Below are positions 1-18,905 of a stretch of 64,000 bases of DNA, one piece after another. The stretch comes from Saccharina japonica. Lineage: Eukaryota > Sar > Phaeophyceae > Laminariales > Laminariaceae. The position numbers and the translations under genes are program-made. Position 1 is the first letter of the stretch. Each line of letters starts with the position of its first letter. Below the pieces are notes generated by a model. That model was not told where the DNA came from. It was given only the letters and a program-made list of their open reading frames with translations, and searched no databases. The DNA lies in NCBI GenBank assembly GCA_008828725.1, contig MEHQ01002400.1, positions 230,645 to 294,644 on the forward strand, in the 5' to 3' direction.

Positions 1-65
1 AGTGCGGTCTAGGGGATAGGACCTGGAATCCACAACTGTTGTAACACGAGCCCCGTTTCCCTCAC

Positions 66-7498
<7,433 letters not shown>

Positions 7499-7817
7499 AT
7501 TTTGAATTGCTTCTCCGCTGAGATAAAACAACTACTTCGCAGCGTCCAGTCCACACTGCACAGGGCACTCCAGGGCGGTGCGTCTACCCTTGCTCAAATG
7601 TCCCCGTTTCCCGGGGTTTCTCATTTCATCCAGATGGCCATTTTTTTGCGGTGCCTGTTCGTGGCGGGGGAAGGGCCACCCGAGGCCTCCAGAACCCTCG
7701 CTCTGCACGCTCGCGACCGCTCTCCTCCTCCAGGCGCCTCAGACAGCCGTCAAAACGCTGCTGCCCCACACCGTTGAGTGTTAGCGTTTTCCTCCGAATC
7801 CGCATACCCTCAGCACC
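7499..7817. promoter_or_regulatory. Divergent promoter region between p23 and AAC (left copy)
   Basis: These 319 bp separate the ATG of p23 (minus strand) from the ATG of AAC (plus strand), so both 5' UTRs and both core promoters must fit here unless an upstream non-coding exon exists. No clear TATA box is visible. A GATGGCCATTTTTTT stretch at about 7633 resembles a YY1-type initiator element, which is only a resemblance. The AAC start has a good context (CACCATGG). Confidence 0.6.
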
Positions 7818-10800
7818 ATGGGAGAACCCAAGGCAAAGTCCAACTTCTTGGTGGACTTCGCCCTCGGAGGAGTTAGCGGTGCCGTCGCCAAGACGTGCAC
7901 GGCACCGATCGAGCGCGTGAAGCTCATCATCCAGACCCAGGATGCCAACCCCCGCATCAAGTCCGGGGAGATCCCCCGTTACACCGGCATCGGGAACTGC
8001 TTCACGCGCGTGTACAGCGAGCAGGGGCTCAAGGCCTTCTGGCGCGGGAACATGACCAACATCATCCGGTACTTCCCCACCCAGGCGTTTAACTTCGCTT
8101 TCAAGGACACCATCAAGGGATTGTTCCCTAAGGCCAACCCCAAGACGGAATTCGGCAAGTTCTTCGCCATCAACATGGCCTCCGGTGGTCTTGCCGGCGC
8201 CGGTTCGCTGTGCTTCGTGTACCCCCTCGACTACGCGCGGTGAGTGGTCGGAAGCTGAGCGCCTGCCGCAACGCGTGCTGGGCCTCCCCGAAAACCATAC
8301 GTTGTGCATAACCACGCCACGCGCCCGGTCTTACGTAAAATGGAAGGGATTCGTTTCGTGCGTGGATTCTTGCGGCAGGGAGGCAAAGCCGTGCCCTTCC
8401 AAGCGAAAGCTGAATATACCCTGAAAAGCTCACTGCACCCGAGCGAATCTGTGCGTTGCTCCTTTGCCTCACATCTCACACCCCCCACTACGTCGGAATT
8501 GCGGCAGTGAAAGTTGTGGACGTGATAGTCGGCTCTTACCCTCGCTCTCGCCATCACACGTTTGTTGCTCATCAGAGTGAACGAAGAACAACGTTTTTTT
8601 GTATCTCGTAATTTGTCTTGAAATTTGACTCAGGCGCAGGCAGGCACACGTATGATCTATTTTTACACACCAAACACCGCACGAATCTTTTTTCAAAGAA
8701 AACGCCCGATTTCTGCGAGCAGTTTCCTCGTCACCAAGCGTCGCATGCTTACCTCGGAACCACCGAACCTCAAGCCTAGGGCATGGTCAACACGCAACAG
8801 CAGGGCTGACTGCTGCGCGTGCTGCGATCCTACGATTGTAGGCCATGCGACATCTACCTTTGGTGTTTGTTTAGTCTTGTTTTTGACACAGAGAACTTTG
8901 TTTGGTTTCGTTTTTCGCGTTATGCTGAATTTTTGTTCTGTCTGGATGATGACGTCGCTCGTCCATCGAAAAGCACCGCTCAAAACCACACACCTGTGAT
9001 GACGTGATGACCGCCAAAATCGGGTCCGGTATCTGCTGCTGATCCTGCTGTGCGCACATGAGTCAAATAGGCGACCTTTCACGGCCTCTCGGAAGTGTCT
9101 ACGAGCCGCTTTGAAGGCATATTTGTGTGGTACGAGTATCAAATGGACGTACCCTGATAATGGCTATCTCCACAGCAGTCGTAGTCTTACGATATACTGA
9201 GATTGTATCAAAGTGTTGTCGGCATTTACGCCTAACAATACTGAAATTGTTTTGCTCACATAAAAGTAACATCACACTTGAGAGCTCAACACAAAGAACG
9301 TTTCGATAGACACGCGATGGATGGCCACCTTTCAATGCAAGGAGGCGTAGTAGCCATCCATCAACGTTCCGACTTACAACGACAAATATCGAGGTGATTT
9401 GGTACTGATGATTGGCGCAAAACGCGATTGGCCCGCATATTATCACTGCTAATCCCCTTTATACTCGTACCTATGTACTGTTGTTTGTACCCGTACGTAA
9501 TAATTCCTAAAAGTTTTCCAAAAGCGGGAACAGCACTTTGCGAACGATGAATATCTTGCGTACTTTGTTTTTTGTCGGGGAAAAAAAATACCTGGTAATT
9601 TGTCTCCAAAACGGGGTGGGCGACTCTTATCATATGGTGTAACACCACTCTAAATGTTAGTAATTGGACGGTTAATAAGGCAAAAGGCAGTGGTTGTCTT
9701 TCCGGACAAATTGCTACGAAAAACCTGCGTGGCACCAAGTAGGAAAGTACCAAGACGGCTCGTGAGCAAAAAAAAAGTCACAGGATCAGGCGGGGGAAAG
9801 CACTCGTGCGTACAGCAGTAGTAATTGACAGACTACATGTTCCCGACGGACGTTAAGCTACCGTACGTATATCATAAGAGTAGGTGCACCCTTGACAGCA
9901 GTAGTGGACGTTTTTTTTTCCCACGACCCTCGACGGCCATGTGCCCTGTGATCTATGCTCGAGAAAACTGTTCGATTGGGGTACAAATTATGTCAGTAAT
10001 TGGGCCACGTGCAGTCGTTGGGACTATGTAATACCAGTATCAGATAGGGAAAACGCGTTGGAAGTATCATACAGACAGATCACGATCTAGATCCTCCACG
10101 TAACGTACATTGTTTGGATCCCTTATCCTGCCGTTATGATATGTTGTGCAGCATCTGTATCATATACGCTAGGTACCAGGTACAGATCCAACCCCGAGAA
10201 ACCTGTTTTAGGTCATGAAGAATGAGAATGTAGGGGTACCATGTGACAACACGAGCTATACGTACAGAGCATTAGGATCACAAATGTATGTGCCGTGGAA
10301 GAACTAGATCATGAAGGTGTGATCAATTATATGCCTGAGGAGAACGAGGAAATATGCAACGGTTCCCGTGCCACTTTCAGCCTTTGTGAGACTTGACCCC
10401 TTCACCGCTGCAAATGTAATGCCACACTATTTCCGAGTATTTAACAAGGGCGCAATAATTACAATTTGCCGTCATAAAAATCGGTGACACGAAGGAGCCA
10501 GGGTTGCTACGTAAGGGCCCATCTTAACGAACATTGTTTGTTATTGAAATTGAAAAATATTTTTCGTTTTTCGTTTGTTTTGAAAACGACTTGCCTGAAA
10601 AAACGTGTTTTTGGGTCTTGGGAATGGTGTATTGCGTCAAAAAATCGAATAACGCACAAGGGTCAACGAACACCCGTGAGCAACCAACGAGGCGACCTAC
10701 GGCCTGTGTTTTCCCCCGGGCGCCCCTGCCAGCGGAAACTTATGTCTGCCGGCACCGGCTAGGAGACTATCACTCTAGGGATGTCTTGGGTGGGCTGGCG

Positions 10801-13800
10801 CAGCCCCGAAGCCCAACGCGGGCAGCAGCGACGGGGATACAGCGATCGAACTTCTACGCCAAGTCGTGACTTGTTCGGTGCTCGTGTGGTTTGGGAGGCA
10901 AAGAGGGGTGAAAAATTGGCTTTGCGACGGCCTATATATTTTTTTAGGCGCCTTAGGCGGTCTACCCTCTGCTAGGGGCCGTCGGACCTCGCGCTGCGGC
11001 TGATCCGGTGGCCGTGCCTCTCGGAAATGGTGGATCTCGCCTCTAAAGTAGTCGACATGATTCGAGTTTGCGTGGCTTCCTTCGGTTTCACGGAACGCCA
11101 CGTCGAGTTGGATGAACTCCCCAATTAAAAAAATCGAGAGAGCAAAAGAAGCCCCAAAATACTTCTTGTGGAATTTTTTTTTATTTATTTTTTATCCTCC
11201 GGCGGATGGGTCAAAATAAAGCTTACGCCCTCCACACTTCCACGTCTCACTTCGTGTCGTGTGTCAATTCACTCCATGCTCCCTCGGAAGTATCAGCCCT
11301 TGCTGTCTACGACCTTCGGGAACTTGAGCATGTTGACCCGACCTGACCCCCGAAGGGGCCCGGTGCGGTGGGGATAGCCACCCGAAGAGTAAACTCTCCG
11401 GGTAGTGTGGAACTTGCCGCAGCTCATCCAATAACAAAAACCCAGGCCAAGAAGCCTTCCCGCCAGACTCGGATCATTTACGATCCACCCTACCCGTTTG
11501 GGCGTTGGTCCTTGGAATTCTGTTTTATTGAACTACTCAGTTTTGAAATCGAAATGTCTTGCTGGTTATTCGCTTTTTGACCAATCAAATGCAAATCAAA
11601 ACAAACGAAAAATAAAACGAAAACAAACGTCCGTTAATACGGGCCTCTAAGGTTCTAGGGCATGTGTTTGTGTATGCGAAGTGCACCCGGAGCAGGTTCA
11701 ATCTCGTATCGTTCTGTACGTGCAACACGCGCGAAGCACGAACGATGAAGTACGCGTTCAGAAGGTTGATGGGACCACTACTCTCTTACGGAGGACCATA
11801 CGCAGTAAATAGGATCAAATATTGTTGTAAAAAATCGGGGTATACACAGACTTTTGTGTGTATCATAGGTCCTATTTACTATGGTCCCTCGAAATAATCG
11901 CAGCTTAGCCCCTTAACCCTTTTAGGACTGCAGTCCCGTTTCCTTTTAGGACTGCAGTCCCGTTTTGGGGACAAATGACTCTAATTCTAAGTAATTTGTC
12001 TCCAAAACGGGACTCCAGTCCTAAAAGGGTTAAGAACCGGTCCCCCGTTTTTGGAGACAATCTACTTGGAATTAGTGTGGGATATATTTTGCAGTTCTGA
12101 AAGGCTTGAATCGCTGTCGCTCCTGCACGAGCTCGTACTCGTATTGTAATAGGCCGCAAAAGCGCGATGAATCGGATTTGTGCTTGGGCGGGGCTAGGCT
12201 GGATCCCAGCACCTGCGTCATTGTATTGTGCGCTGGCCTGCTGAGTAGCGGGTCGTTGGTGCAATTACAGATATTGGAGATGTACACGTACTTGTAATGA
12301 TACACACGCAGAGAGCATGTAATAATACGTGATACAATAATACCAGTCCGGAGATCGCATGAAAACATGACGCAAACAATGACGGAGGATGGCGTCGAGC
12401 CCTGATGTCGACACATTTATATAGTAAGCGGTCTTATGTTTTTGGATCCCGAGACTGAACAGCAGCAGTAGAGTATCACGTTGCCCCCTTGAGCATGACC
12501 ATGTTACAGGGGCCCTCGGCAGTATCATACCATGCCTTCTTTCTTTTCGCGTACGTAATACGTTTGTGACGCTGATGCGATGGTCAATCGCGTGTGTTTT
12601 TTAATGTCCACGTGTGAACTAGACTGACAGCGACAAGAGGTTTAATACTCACGAAATATCGTTCATGGGACCCTAATAGCGACCAAAACAGAAATGTTTC
12701 GTTGTTTTGCAACGGTGTACGAGAATCGTCAACGTTGAGCAGTACCTGGTACACGGGTACGGGCAGGATCATGATGGGCCTGTGCCGCATGACTCCTTGC
12801 TCTGTATCTCAGGAACCAGTTGACCTTACACTATAATCAAGCCAAGTCCCCAGATGGTTAATACGAAGCGATTATTTCAGTAGAGGACGCTTGCTCTGCG
12901 GAGGTAAAGTCAATTACTCGGTGTGTATTTCTGTCCGCGTGTGACGTGGATATTAAGAGCGTCAATCACGATGATTTGATACTCGAAAATATATCGTGAA
13001 GTATATACTCGAGCGAATATTTCAGTAAAGGCCGGACGAAGCGCGTAAATAACCATGTGGTCTTTTTTGGCGTGCGTGCGTTCACTGCGCAGGCCATTTT
13101 TGCCGCGTACGAACTCGCTCCACTCATTGGTCAAACGACCGAATGCACCCATCGTGCCTGCTCCTCTATTGATTTTACTCCAACTCGTGTAATGGCGTAT
13201 ACCATATCATACCATGGTAGCGTCGAAGAAGCCCACGTCAACAGGTCTATTGCGAAGTGCAGAGCGTTCATGACGTTGCCGGAAAGAGTAGGTGTAAAAC
13301 TTGAAAATTACCTGGTACACCTACGTAAAGCTGCTGTGCGATCGAAAGTTTGCTCAAAACTCATACGATCGTATTTGAAAGCTATGCGTGTGATGATATG
13401 ATACCTACGAGCAGTAGCCTACCTTGTTTTTGTATCTGCCACGGGTCTTGTCTTCGTGTTCCTGGAGAGCCCTGGTTTTTCTCGTACGTATTTGGTAAGA
13501 GAGAAAGCACATATGACGTACGTGTGTGTTTTTAATCGCGCCGCCTTACCTCGCAGAAACCGAAAACTACAGAATAAAAACAGCAGTTCTTAACCCTTTT
13601 AGAACTGGAGTCCCGTTTTGGGGACAAATTACTTAGAATTGGAGTGGTTTGTCCCCAAAACGGGACTCCAGTTCTAGAAGGGTTAACAGACAGTGTGTTT
13701 TTTTTCGTAGTGAGAAGTGGCGTCACTCCTCCGATCCGTACGTAAGTATCATATGGTTACAGGTCATGCCAGCTTACTACTGTCCCGAAATATAAGAACC

Positions 13801-16763
13801 GCTTGGATTAAATATTACTACTACTACTACTACTACAGTGCTTGGCCCTTTTTTAAGGGACCCCGCGGTTGGGGAAAACGGTAAATAAGGAATTTTCAAT
13901 TTCTGCCCACCATTTTTGCCCACGACGAGTACATGTAATGATTATACGGTACCGGTACGAACTCTGATCGGCAACGTCGGTATATTTCCAGGGATCTGCA
14001 GTCCGGAACGCATTAGGGTCCTTTTAAAAGGGGCTGGCTCCTGCTGTATGCAAGTGTAGTTTTAATATAAGACAGTAGGGGTATGAGTACATCATGGAGC
14101 CGCTGTTCGATTTCCTCGTCAACCTCACTCAACTATTTGGCCTCTTTTTCGTATATTTCGAGTTATATATCATGTGATAAATTTAGCTGGTAACCCCCGT
14201 GAGCAAAGACGCCCCCCCCCCGCTTGTTGGCCACATGCATGCATGCATTACTCTTGTCATACTTATAATACGTGGCAGTAAGGCGGTGTATGTACAATAT
14301 ACAAGTCTGTATCAGGTACGTCTAGTCCGTTTACCCCGAATCTTCCAATTTTACCCTCTATCACTCAGGTGCACTTTTCTCAGAGTGGACGGTGTTGTTC
14401 TGAAATCTGATTACACCCTTATATAGCCGTATTCAAGACCATCCTTCCTACGGATTATTTTTTTGTTTAAATATTTATTTGCCGATTTATATCGAAATAA
14501 CGTATTATCTGTTCGCTTTGGTATGGGTGTCACAGTTTTCACAAGATAAAAAAGACGACGGATTCGGACCGCCCTTGTACGTCCGGTCAGGGAAAGCTAT
14601 TTAAATTTATATTTGTTGAAAAATTGACGGAGCCATAGGCGAAAAACCGAATGTTGAGCTTATATTCTTCGCTTTGGTATAGTGTACCCCACGGTACGAT
14701 TTTGAAATGGATGACGGCAAACGACTCGTCTCGTCGACGCGGTCAGGGATAGATTATGTTTGTTTTACACGAATGGATATTTCTGGAGATACACCGCATT
14801 TTGTTTAGCCGCATAATAACTGGTTATCAGCTACCACACAGCTCCATGCACCTCACACTCAGACGACTTCGAGGCTTTCCTCACTGCTGTGCCGAATTAC
14901 CCACATCGATCGGAGAGAGCATGGGGCGGTACCCGAAAAAAAAACGAAACGATACCGGAGAAAAAAAACAAAATGGCGTTTCAAAATATTTTGGGGGTAT
15001 TTCCGGCCAAAAATGTTGCATTTTCCCCCCCCAAAAAAACTCCACGGCTATCCACGTATCTCGACGCTGCGGTCACGATCATCGCTGTTTTGCATTTCCA
15101 ATGTTTTTTTTTCACACGTTATGACCAAAAACGTAATTGGAAGTATTGTCCCGGACGGACCATATATACCTCATGACCAGGTTTATGCAGTCACGTGTTG
15201 CTTAATCGGCTTGTTGACCAACGACCCGCCTTGCGTGGTCTACAAGGCTTTTCGGTGTTTCTCTCGCGAAATTCGCAACTTGCTCTGGGCTTTTGGACGA
15301 AAATGGCTGGTGGGTTTTCGTACTTGAAAACCACGTAACGCATATCGTGAGAATAACGTCATTTAGACTATATCGCAGATGATGCGCATTTCTAGAAGGC
15401 ATTGTCTGTACCTATTACATGATACTGGAATACTATACTACATGGTACATGCCAGTATCACGGTATCCGGAAAAACATGGTCATCAGAACGCGATCGGCC
15501 CTTGAGGTTCCTGACAGCGGTCGAAATCACGTTACCTGCTGTGCTTTGCGTTACACTTTAGTCTGGTGTTACCTCTATCAAACGTGTGACAACAGCTGCA
15601 CAGCCATTTTTTTTTTGAAACTACGTACAGCAGGGGAAATGTATTATTAATAGTTAAAAATCGAAGCGAATCACGTTGCCCGTTTATGTTTAACATGGGA
15701 AAGGGCTGTAAGACAGGCAACAGGACCCAAACAAAGGCGACAACACTCAAGTACAAAAGTACGTTTCATATTATAGAGTAGCAGGTAACAGGAAGGAACA
15801 ACAGCGTCGTGTGAACAGCAATTTCTTATTTGAGAATAATTATTCCTTTTTTTCACGCCGCTTTTTTCAACATAAAGCCGGCGTCACACAGTTCATGCTG
15901 CTCAAGGGTTTGAACCAGAAATGGTCAGTGCGCGCAGTTTTACCGCTTTTTCCAAATAATTATTAACTCTTAGCCCCCCCCCTATCTATGGTCATAAGAC
16001 CATGCATGAAAATGAAGTACCCCCCCCTCTCCCCACTCTTCCATACACAAGCCTCCAACCCCCCTCAAAACCTTGTATAATTCTACATATCTTTCTAACT
16101 CATGCCTAACTCAAAACTCCTCTCATCTCCCAAACGCATGCCTCCAACCTCAAAACCTTGTATAATTCCACCTATTGTTCCAACTCATGCCTAACTGAAA
16201 ACCCCCCTCCTCTCCCAAATGCATGCCTCCAACCTCATGCAAAACCTCGTTCTTTTTTCTACAGTACCCGTCTCGCGTCCGACGTAGGCACCGGAAAGCG
16301 CGACTTCAACGGCTTGTGGGACTGCCTCAGCCGGACGGCAAAGGGCCCCAAGGGCGTGCTGGGTCTTTACAACGGTTTCGGCGTTTCCGTGATGGGTATC
16401 ATCCCCTACCGCGGTGTGTACTTCGGCCTGTACGACACCTTCCGTGAGAAGAATCCCTACAAGGACGACAAGGGCATGAAGGGCCTGGGATCTAAGTTCT
16501 TGATCGCGCAGTCCGTTGCGATCCTCTCGGGGTACGCTTCCTACCCCTTCGACACGATCCGCCGTCGCCTCCAGATGCAGTCCGAGAAGCCCCCCGCCGA
16601 GTGGATGTACAAGGGCACCGCCGACTGCTTCAAGAAGATCGTCGCCGAGGAGGGAGGTTCCGCGCTCTTCAAGGGCGCAGGCGCCAACGCTCTTCGGACG
16701 GTCGGCTCCGCGCTCGTGTTGGTCATGTACGACCAGATGAAGACCATCATGAACCTCCACTAA
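7818..16763 (+). CDS. Mitochondrial ADP/ATP carrier (adenine nucleotide translocator), left copy
   Basis: Exon 1 is 7818-8239 and exon 2 is 16265-16763, joined inside the codon for Arg141 (CG/T); 921 nt, 306 aa, TAA at 16761. The donor is GTGAGT and the acceptor is preceded by TTCTTTTTTCTACAG. The protein has the three mitochondrial-carrier repeats with signatures PIERVK (30-35), PLDYAR (136-141) and PFDTIR (235-240), and carrier-type conservation throughout ([40 protein letters not shown]). It exchanges cytosolic ADP for matrix ATP across the inner membrane. The nucleotide-carrier hallmark RRRMMM reads RRRLQM here (240-245); the rest is clearly AAC, so I take this as a lineage variant. The single 8,025-bp intron is full of repeats. 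Coding GC is far higher than in the flanks. Confidence 0.97.
10515..11647. mobile_element. 1.13-kb PIF/Harbinger-like TIR element, no transposase recognised
   Basis: Flanked by TAA on both sides (10512-10514 and 11648-11650). Left end GGGCCCATCTTAACGAAC; right end read inverted GAGGCCCGTATTAACGGACG; both arms continue into AT-rich runs rich in TTTTCGTTTG. Its ends match the shorter MITEs at 32480-32689 and 39070-39485. The interior (about 10660-11480) is mixed-composition DNA. The longest frame there (108 aa, minus strand, about 11101-10775) shows no DDE or other known motif. Probably an internally deleted or filler-carrying non-autonomous element. Second copy 55083-56215. Confidence 0.7.
11791..11889. 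repeat. MITE, GGACCATAGTAAATAGGACC family
   Basis: Left end GAGGACCATACGCAGTAAAT, right end TCCTATTTACTATGGTCCCT; about 99 bp, interior AT-rich. The adjoining DNA carries a piggyBac-like foldback MITE at 11917. Confidence 0.75.
11917..12105. repeat. Two adjoining piggyBac-like foldback MITEs
   Basis: Element 1 (11917-12029) is flanked by TTAA at 11913-11916 and 12030-12033, begins CCCTTTTAGGACTGCAGTCC and ends with the complementary arm TCCTAAAAGGG. It has a 24-bp internal duplication of its left arm. The TTAA at 12030 also starts a second, more diverged member (GAACCGGTCCCCCG, then ACTTGGAATTAGTGTGGGAT, to TTCTGAAAGG). Confidence 0.8.
13594..13682. repeat. Intact-looking 89-bp piggyBac-like foldback MITE
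   Basis: Flanked by TTAA on both sides (13590-13593 and 13683-13686). CCCTTTTAGAACTGGAGTCC on the left pairs with GGACTCCAGTTCTAGAAGGG on the right, with only two mismatches in these 20 bp, and pairing continues through CCGTTTTGGGGACAAA. The element is almost entirely hairpin. The cleanest member of the family in the window. Confidence 0.85.
16020..16250 (+). repeat. Tandem repeat, about 93-bp unit, pyrimidine-rich, next to the AAC acceptor
   Basis: About 2.3 units containing CCTCAAAACCTTGTATAATT, CAACTCATGCCTAACT and CTCTCCCAAATGCATGCCTC. It ends 15 bp before the exon-2 acceptor and so supplies much of the upstream polypyrimidine and branch-point region. A partial GCATGGCCGTAGTCG-family piece (15974-16025) precedes it. 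Second copy 60588-60818. Confidence 0.8.
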
Positions 16764-18605
16764 CCGGGACCGCGGGTCGGGTTGGGTGTGATTGGTGATT
16801 GTGCCGCTGCTGCTGCCGTTGATTACGCTTGTCGAGAGTTTCCTTAACGTACCAGGCGTGTCTTGTCCTGTGGTTCCGTTTTTCTGAAGTCACGGAAATG
16901 GGAAAAGGCTTTTTTGGTTTAGTTTAGACTTTCCTTTTGAGCCTTTGAGTGTGTCACTTCATGCCCTGCTCTTTATCTGTTCCAGCGTTGGCCTTATGCT
17001 CGCGTGTGGACATTTGAAGCGGCTGTGGCTCGATGTGATGTGCCCTGTGCGTTGCCTTGCCCTGGTGGGGCGGCGTCTTGTGATGTCGGGAGAAGATCCG
17101 GAGGTTTTGATGAAGCGGCCGGCGTTGATTGGCACCGCGTCGCGGAGATTTTGAAAAGTTTTTGTTTCTGAGGTGCGGTCGAATGTGACGTTTTGCAGTC
17201 GGGGGAGAGACGGCGGGGGGGGGGTGATGGAGGCGTGGATGGAACAACGACGATATTAAAAAAAAACGTGTTGACTCGAAAGATGGTCGAAGTGCTCGCT
17301 TTTTTGAGACGCTCGCAGACGAAAGGAATGGACCAGACTAATCAAGAGGTTGCTACCAAATGCAGATAGCGCGCGCCCCCCCCTCCCAAGTACGAACCCG
17401 AAAACTTGTGTGCGATTATTATCTGTATTCGTTGCTTTTCCCCCTCTTGTTTTTTTCTTGTGATCTGTTCGTGCAGTGTTTTATTTCTCTCGACTCTGCT
17501 CTGGTGTTTTGATGAGAAGTTTTCTCGCGAGAGAGGTGGGGGGGCTGAGGGGGGCATACGGTGGCCTGTCTTGTAATGGTTGCCTCGCCCGGTGTAAGTC
17601 AAGGAGCTGGATGAATTTACCTCCCCCTTCTTTATTTACCACCGAGCGCCCTTTCGGCCCTTGTTTACCCATCTTGTTTTTTGTTGGTTTGTTTCCAGCT
17701 GTAGCTCAGCTGCTGCCCAAACGAAAAAAAAAATTACGCAAAAACTGCTGTAACAGCAAATTTTGGCTTCAGGTTGTGGTTTCTCACGCACCCTTGGCCT
17801 ATAGTAGTAGCGCCGACTTTTTTTATCTGGTTGGTTGTGATGTCGAGCTAGTTCTTAAGGGTGGTGGTGGGTGCTGTTATCGTCGTCGTCGTTTTTCAGA
17901 AGTGGCTTTACCTTTCGTTGGCATAGTTTTGTTGTTGTTGTTGCTTACTGTTTTGTATGTTAGCGACCAGCGGTTAATAATTCTATCAAAGGGACGTCAA
18001 ATATAACATGGTCTTTGTACGTTCGCGTCATGTTCGCATTATATATAGCTCTGGTGCATTCCGGCAACACTCGACAAAACTCCTCCTGTTGAAGTTATTA
18101 CCCTACATATAGTGCGAGAGACTCAGAAGATGGATGAGCTACGTATTTGTTTGGCACCGTAGCCATATATCGCTACATAGCCACGTGGCTACGGTAAGGG
18201 AAGAGTTGGCCCTCAACATCCAAGAGGCGCGGCGCGGTTTCACATAAAACGTCAACATTGATCGAAGCCGTGCAGGTATACCCGAACACCTCAGATAGAA
18301 AGATCACTATCTACTGTAGATCATGTAGACCCTAACCTACCGTTCTGAGGAGCTGTGCAGGATCTGGTGTCCAGGTCCAACTCAGGAAGCATGTCCTACA
18401 TGCAGTTTATACAACGTATGGCTCCCACCTGGCAAAATGAGGTATAGATTTTGCAGAGAAGATATCTATCTTCCCTAAAAAATCTAGTCAACAAGTGGAA
18501 ATGATCTGTGCGAGCTGTGTGAGGAAGCCTGGCATAACGAGGGAGTGAGTGTTCCCAATCCCTAGGGACAAAAAGGCAAAAGAAAGGAGGAGTGTGACAC
18601 GTGCT
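16764..18605 (+). other. 3' flank of AAC, left copy
   Basis: The first few hundred bases (TGTTTGTGT- and GGTTGGG-rich) are probably the 3' UTR. From 17.3 to 18.3 kb I see no gene. At about 18310-18440 lies a diverged core of the repeat family described at 24525. A near-palindrome (CCGTAGCCATATATCGCTAC / CACGTGGCTACGG) lies at about 18156-18195. Confidence 0.6.
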
Positions 18606-18618
18606 CATTTACGTCAAA

Positions 18619-18905
18619 ACGTGCTACCTCTAACGTACCACGCGTCTTACCATAGGACTAGTGACACGGTAGAGGTAGCACGTTTTTGGCTGAATCGTTT
18701 TCTGAACGATCGGGCCCCTTAGCCCAAATTCGTCGGACTTTCATTTTTGTGACGAGTACTGTTTCAGAGTATACTTCGGTCATGAGCGTTCGCATCCGGC
18801 AGCACTTTTATTTTCCTCCAAAATCATTTTTTTCGGTGAGGTATGACGCTCCTTAAGTGAGGAGCTCAGAAAAAAACATGGTGCACCTCTATCGTAGCAA
18901 GCGTC
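18619..18905. mobile_element. MITE with ACGGTAGAGGTAGCAC termini, left junction member
   Basis: The element body runs from ACGGTAGAGGTAGCAC (18666) to GTGCACCTCTATCGTAGC (ends 18898). An extra inverted end (CGTGCTACCTCTAACGT at 18620) forms a 20-bp-arm hairpin with the left terminus. It is about 92% like the member at 63171-63408. It lies exactly where the 18.6-kb repeat stops. Confidence 0.75.

Larger units (their letters stand above)
8240..16264 (+). other. AAC intron (8,025 bp), contents
   Basis: Bounded by GTGAGT and CTACAG. Beyond the elements listed separately it holds a (TAC)n run near 13806-13837, a CATG repeat near 14235, and long stretches (8.3-10.5, 12.1-13.5 and 13.9-15.9 kb) in which I see no exon, RNA gene or clear repeat. 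Frames of up to about 150 codons on either strand have no recognisable domain. The equivalent intron at 52808-60832 is identical. Confidence 0.8.

Noticed and set aside
7626-8315. 229-codon frame on the minus strand over AAC exon 1
   Set aside because: Exact antisense shadow of the carrier exon; GC-rich codons leave the opposite strand open. The same applies to the frame antisense to AAC exon 2.
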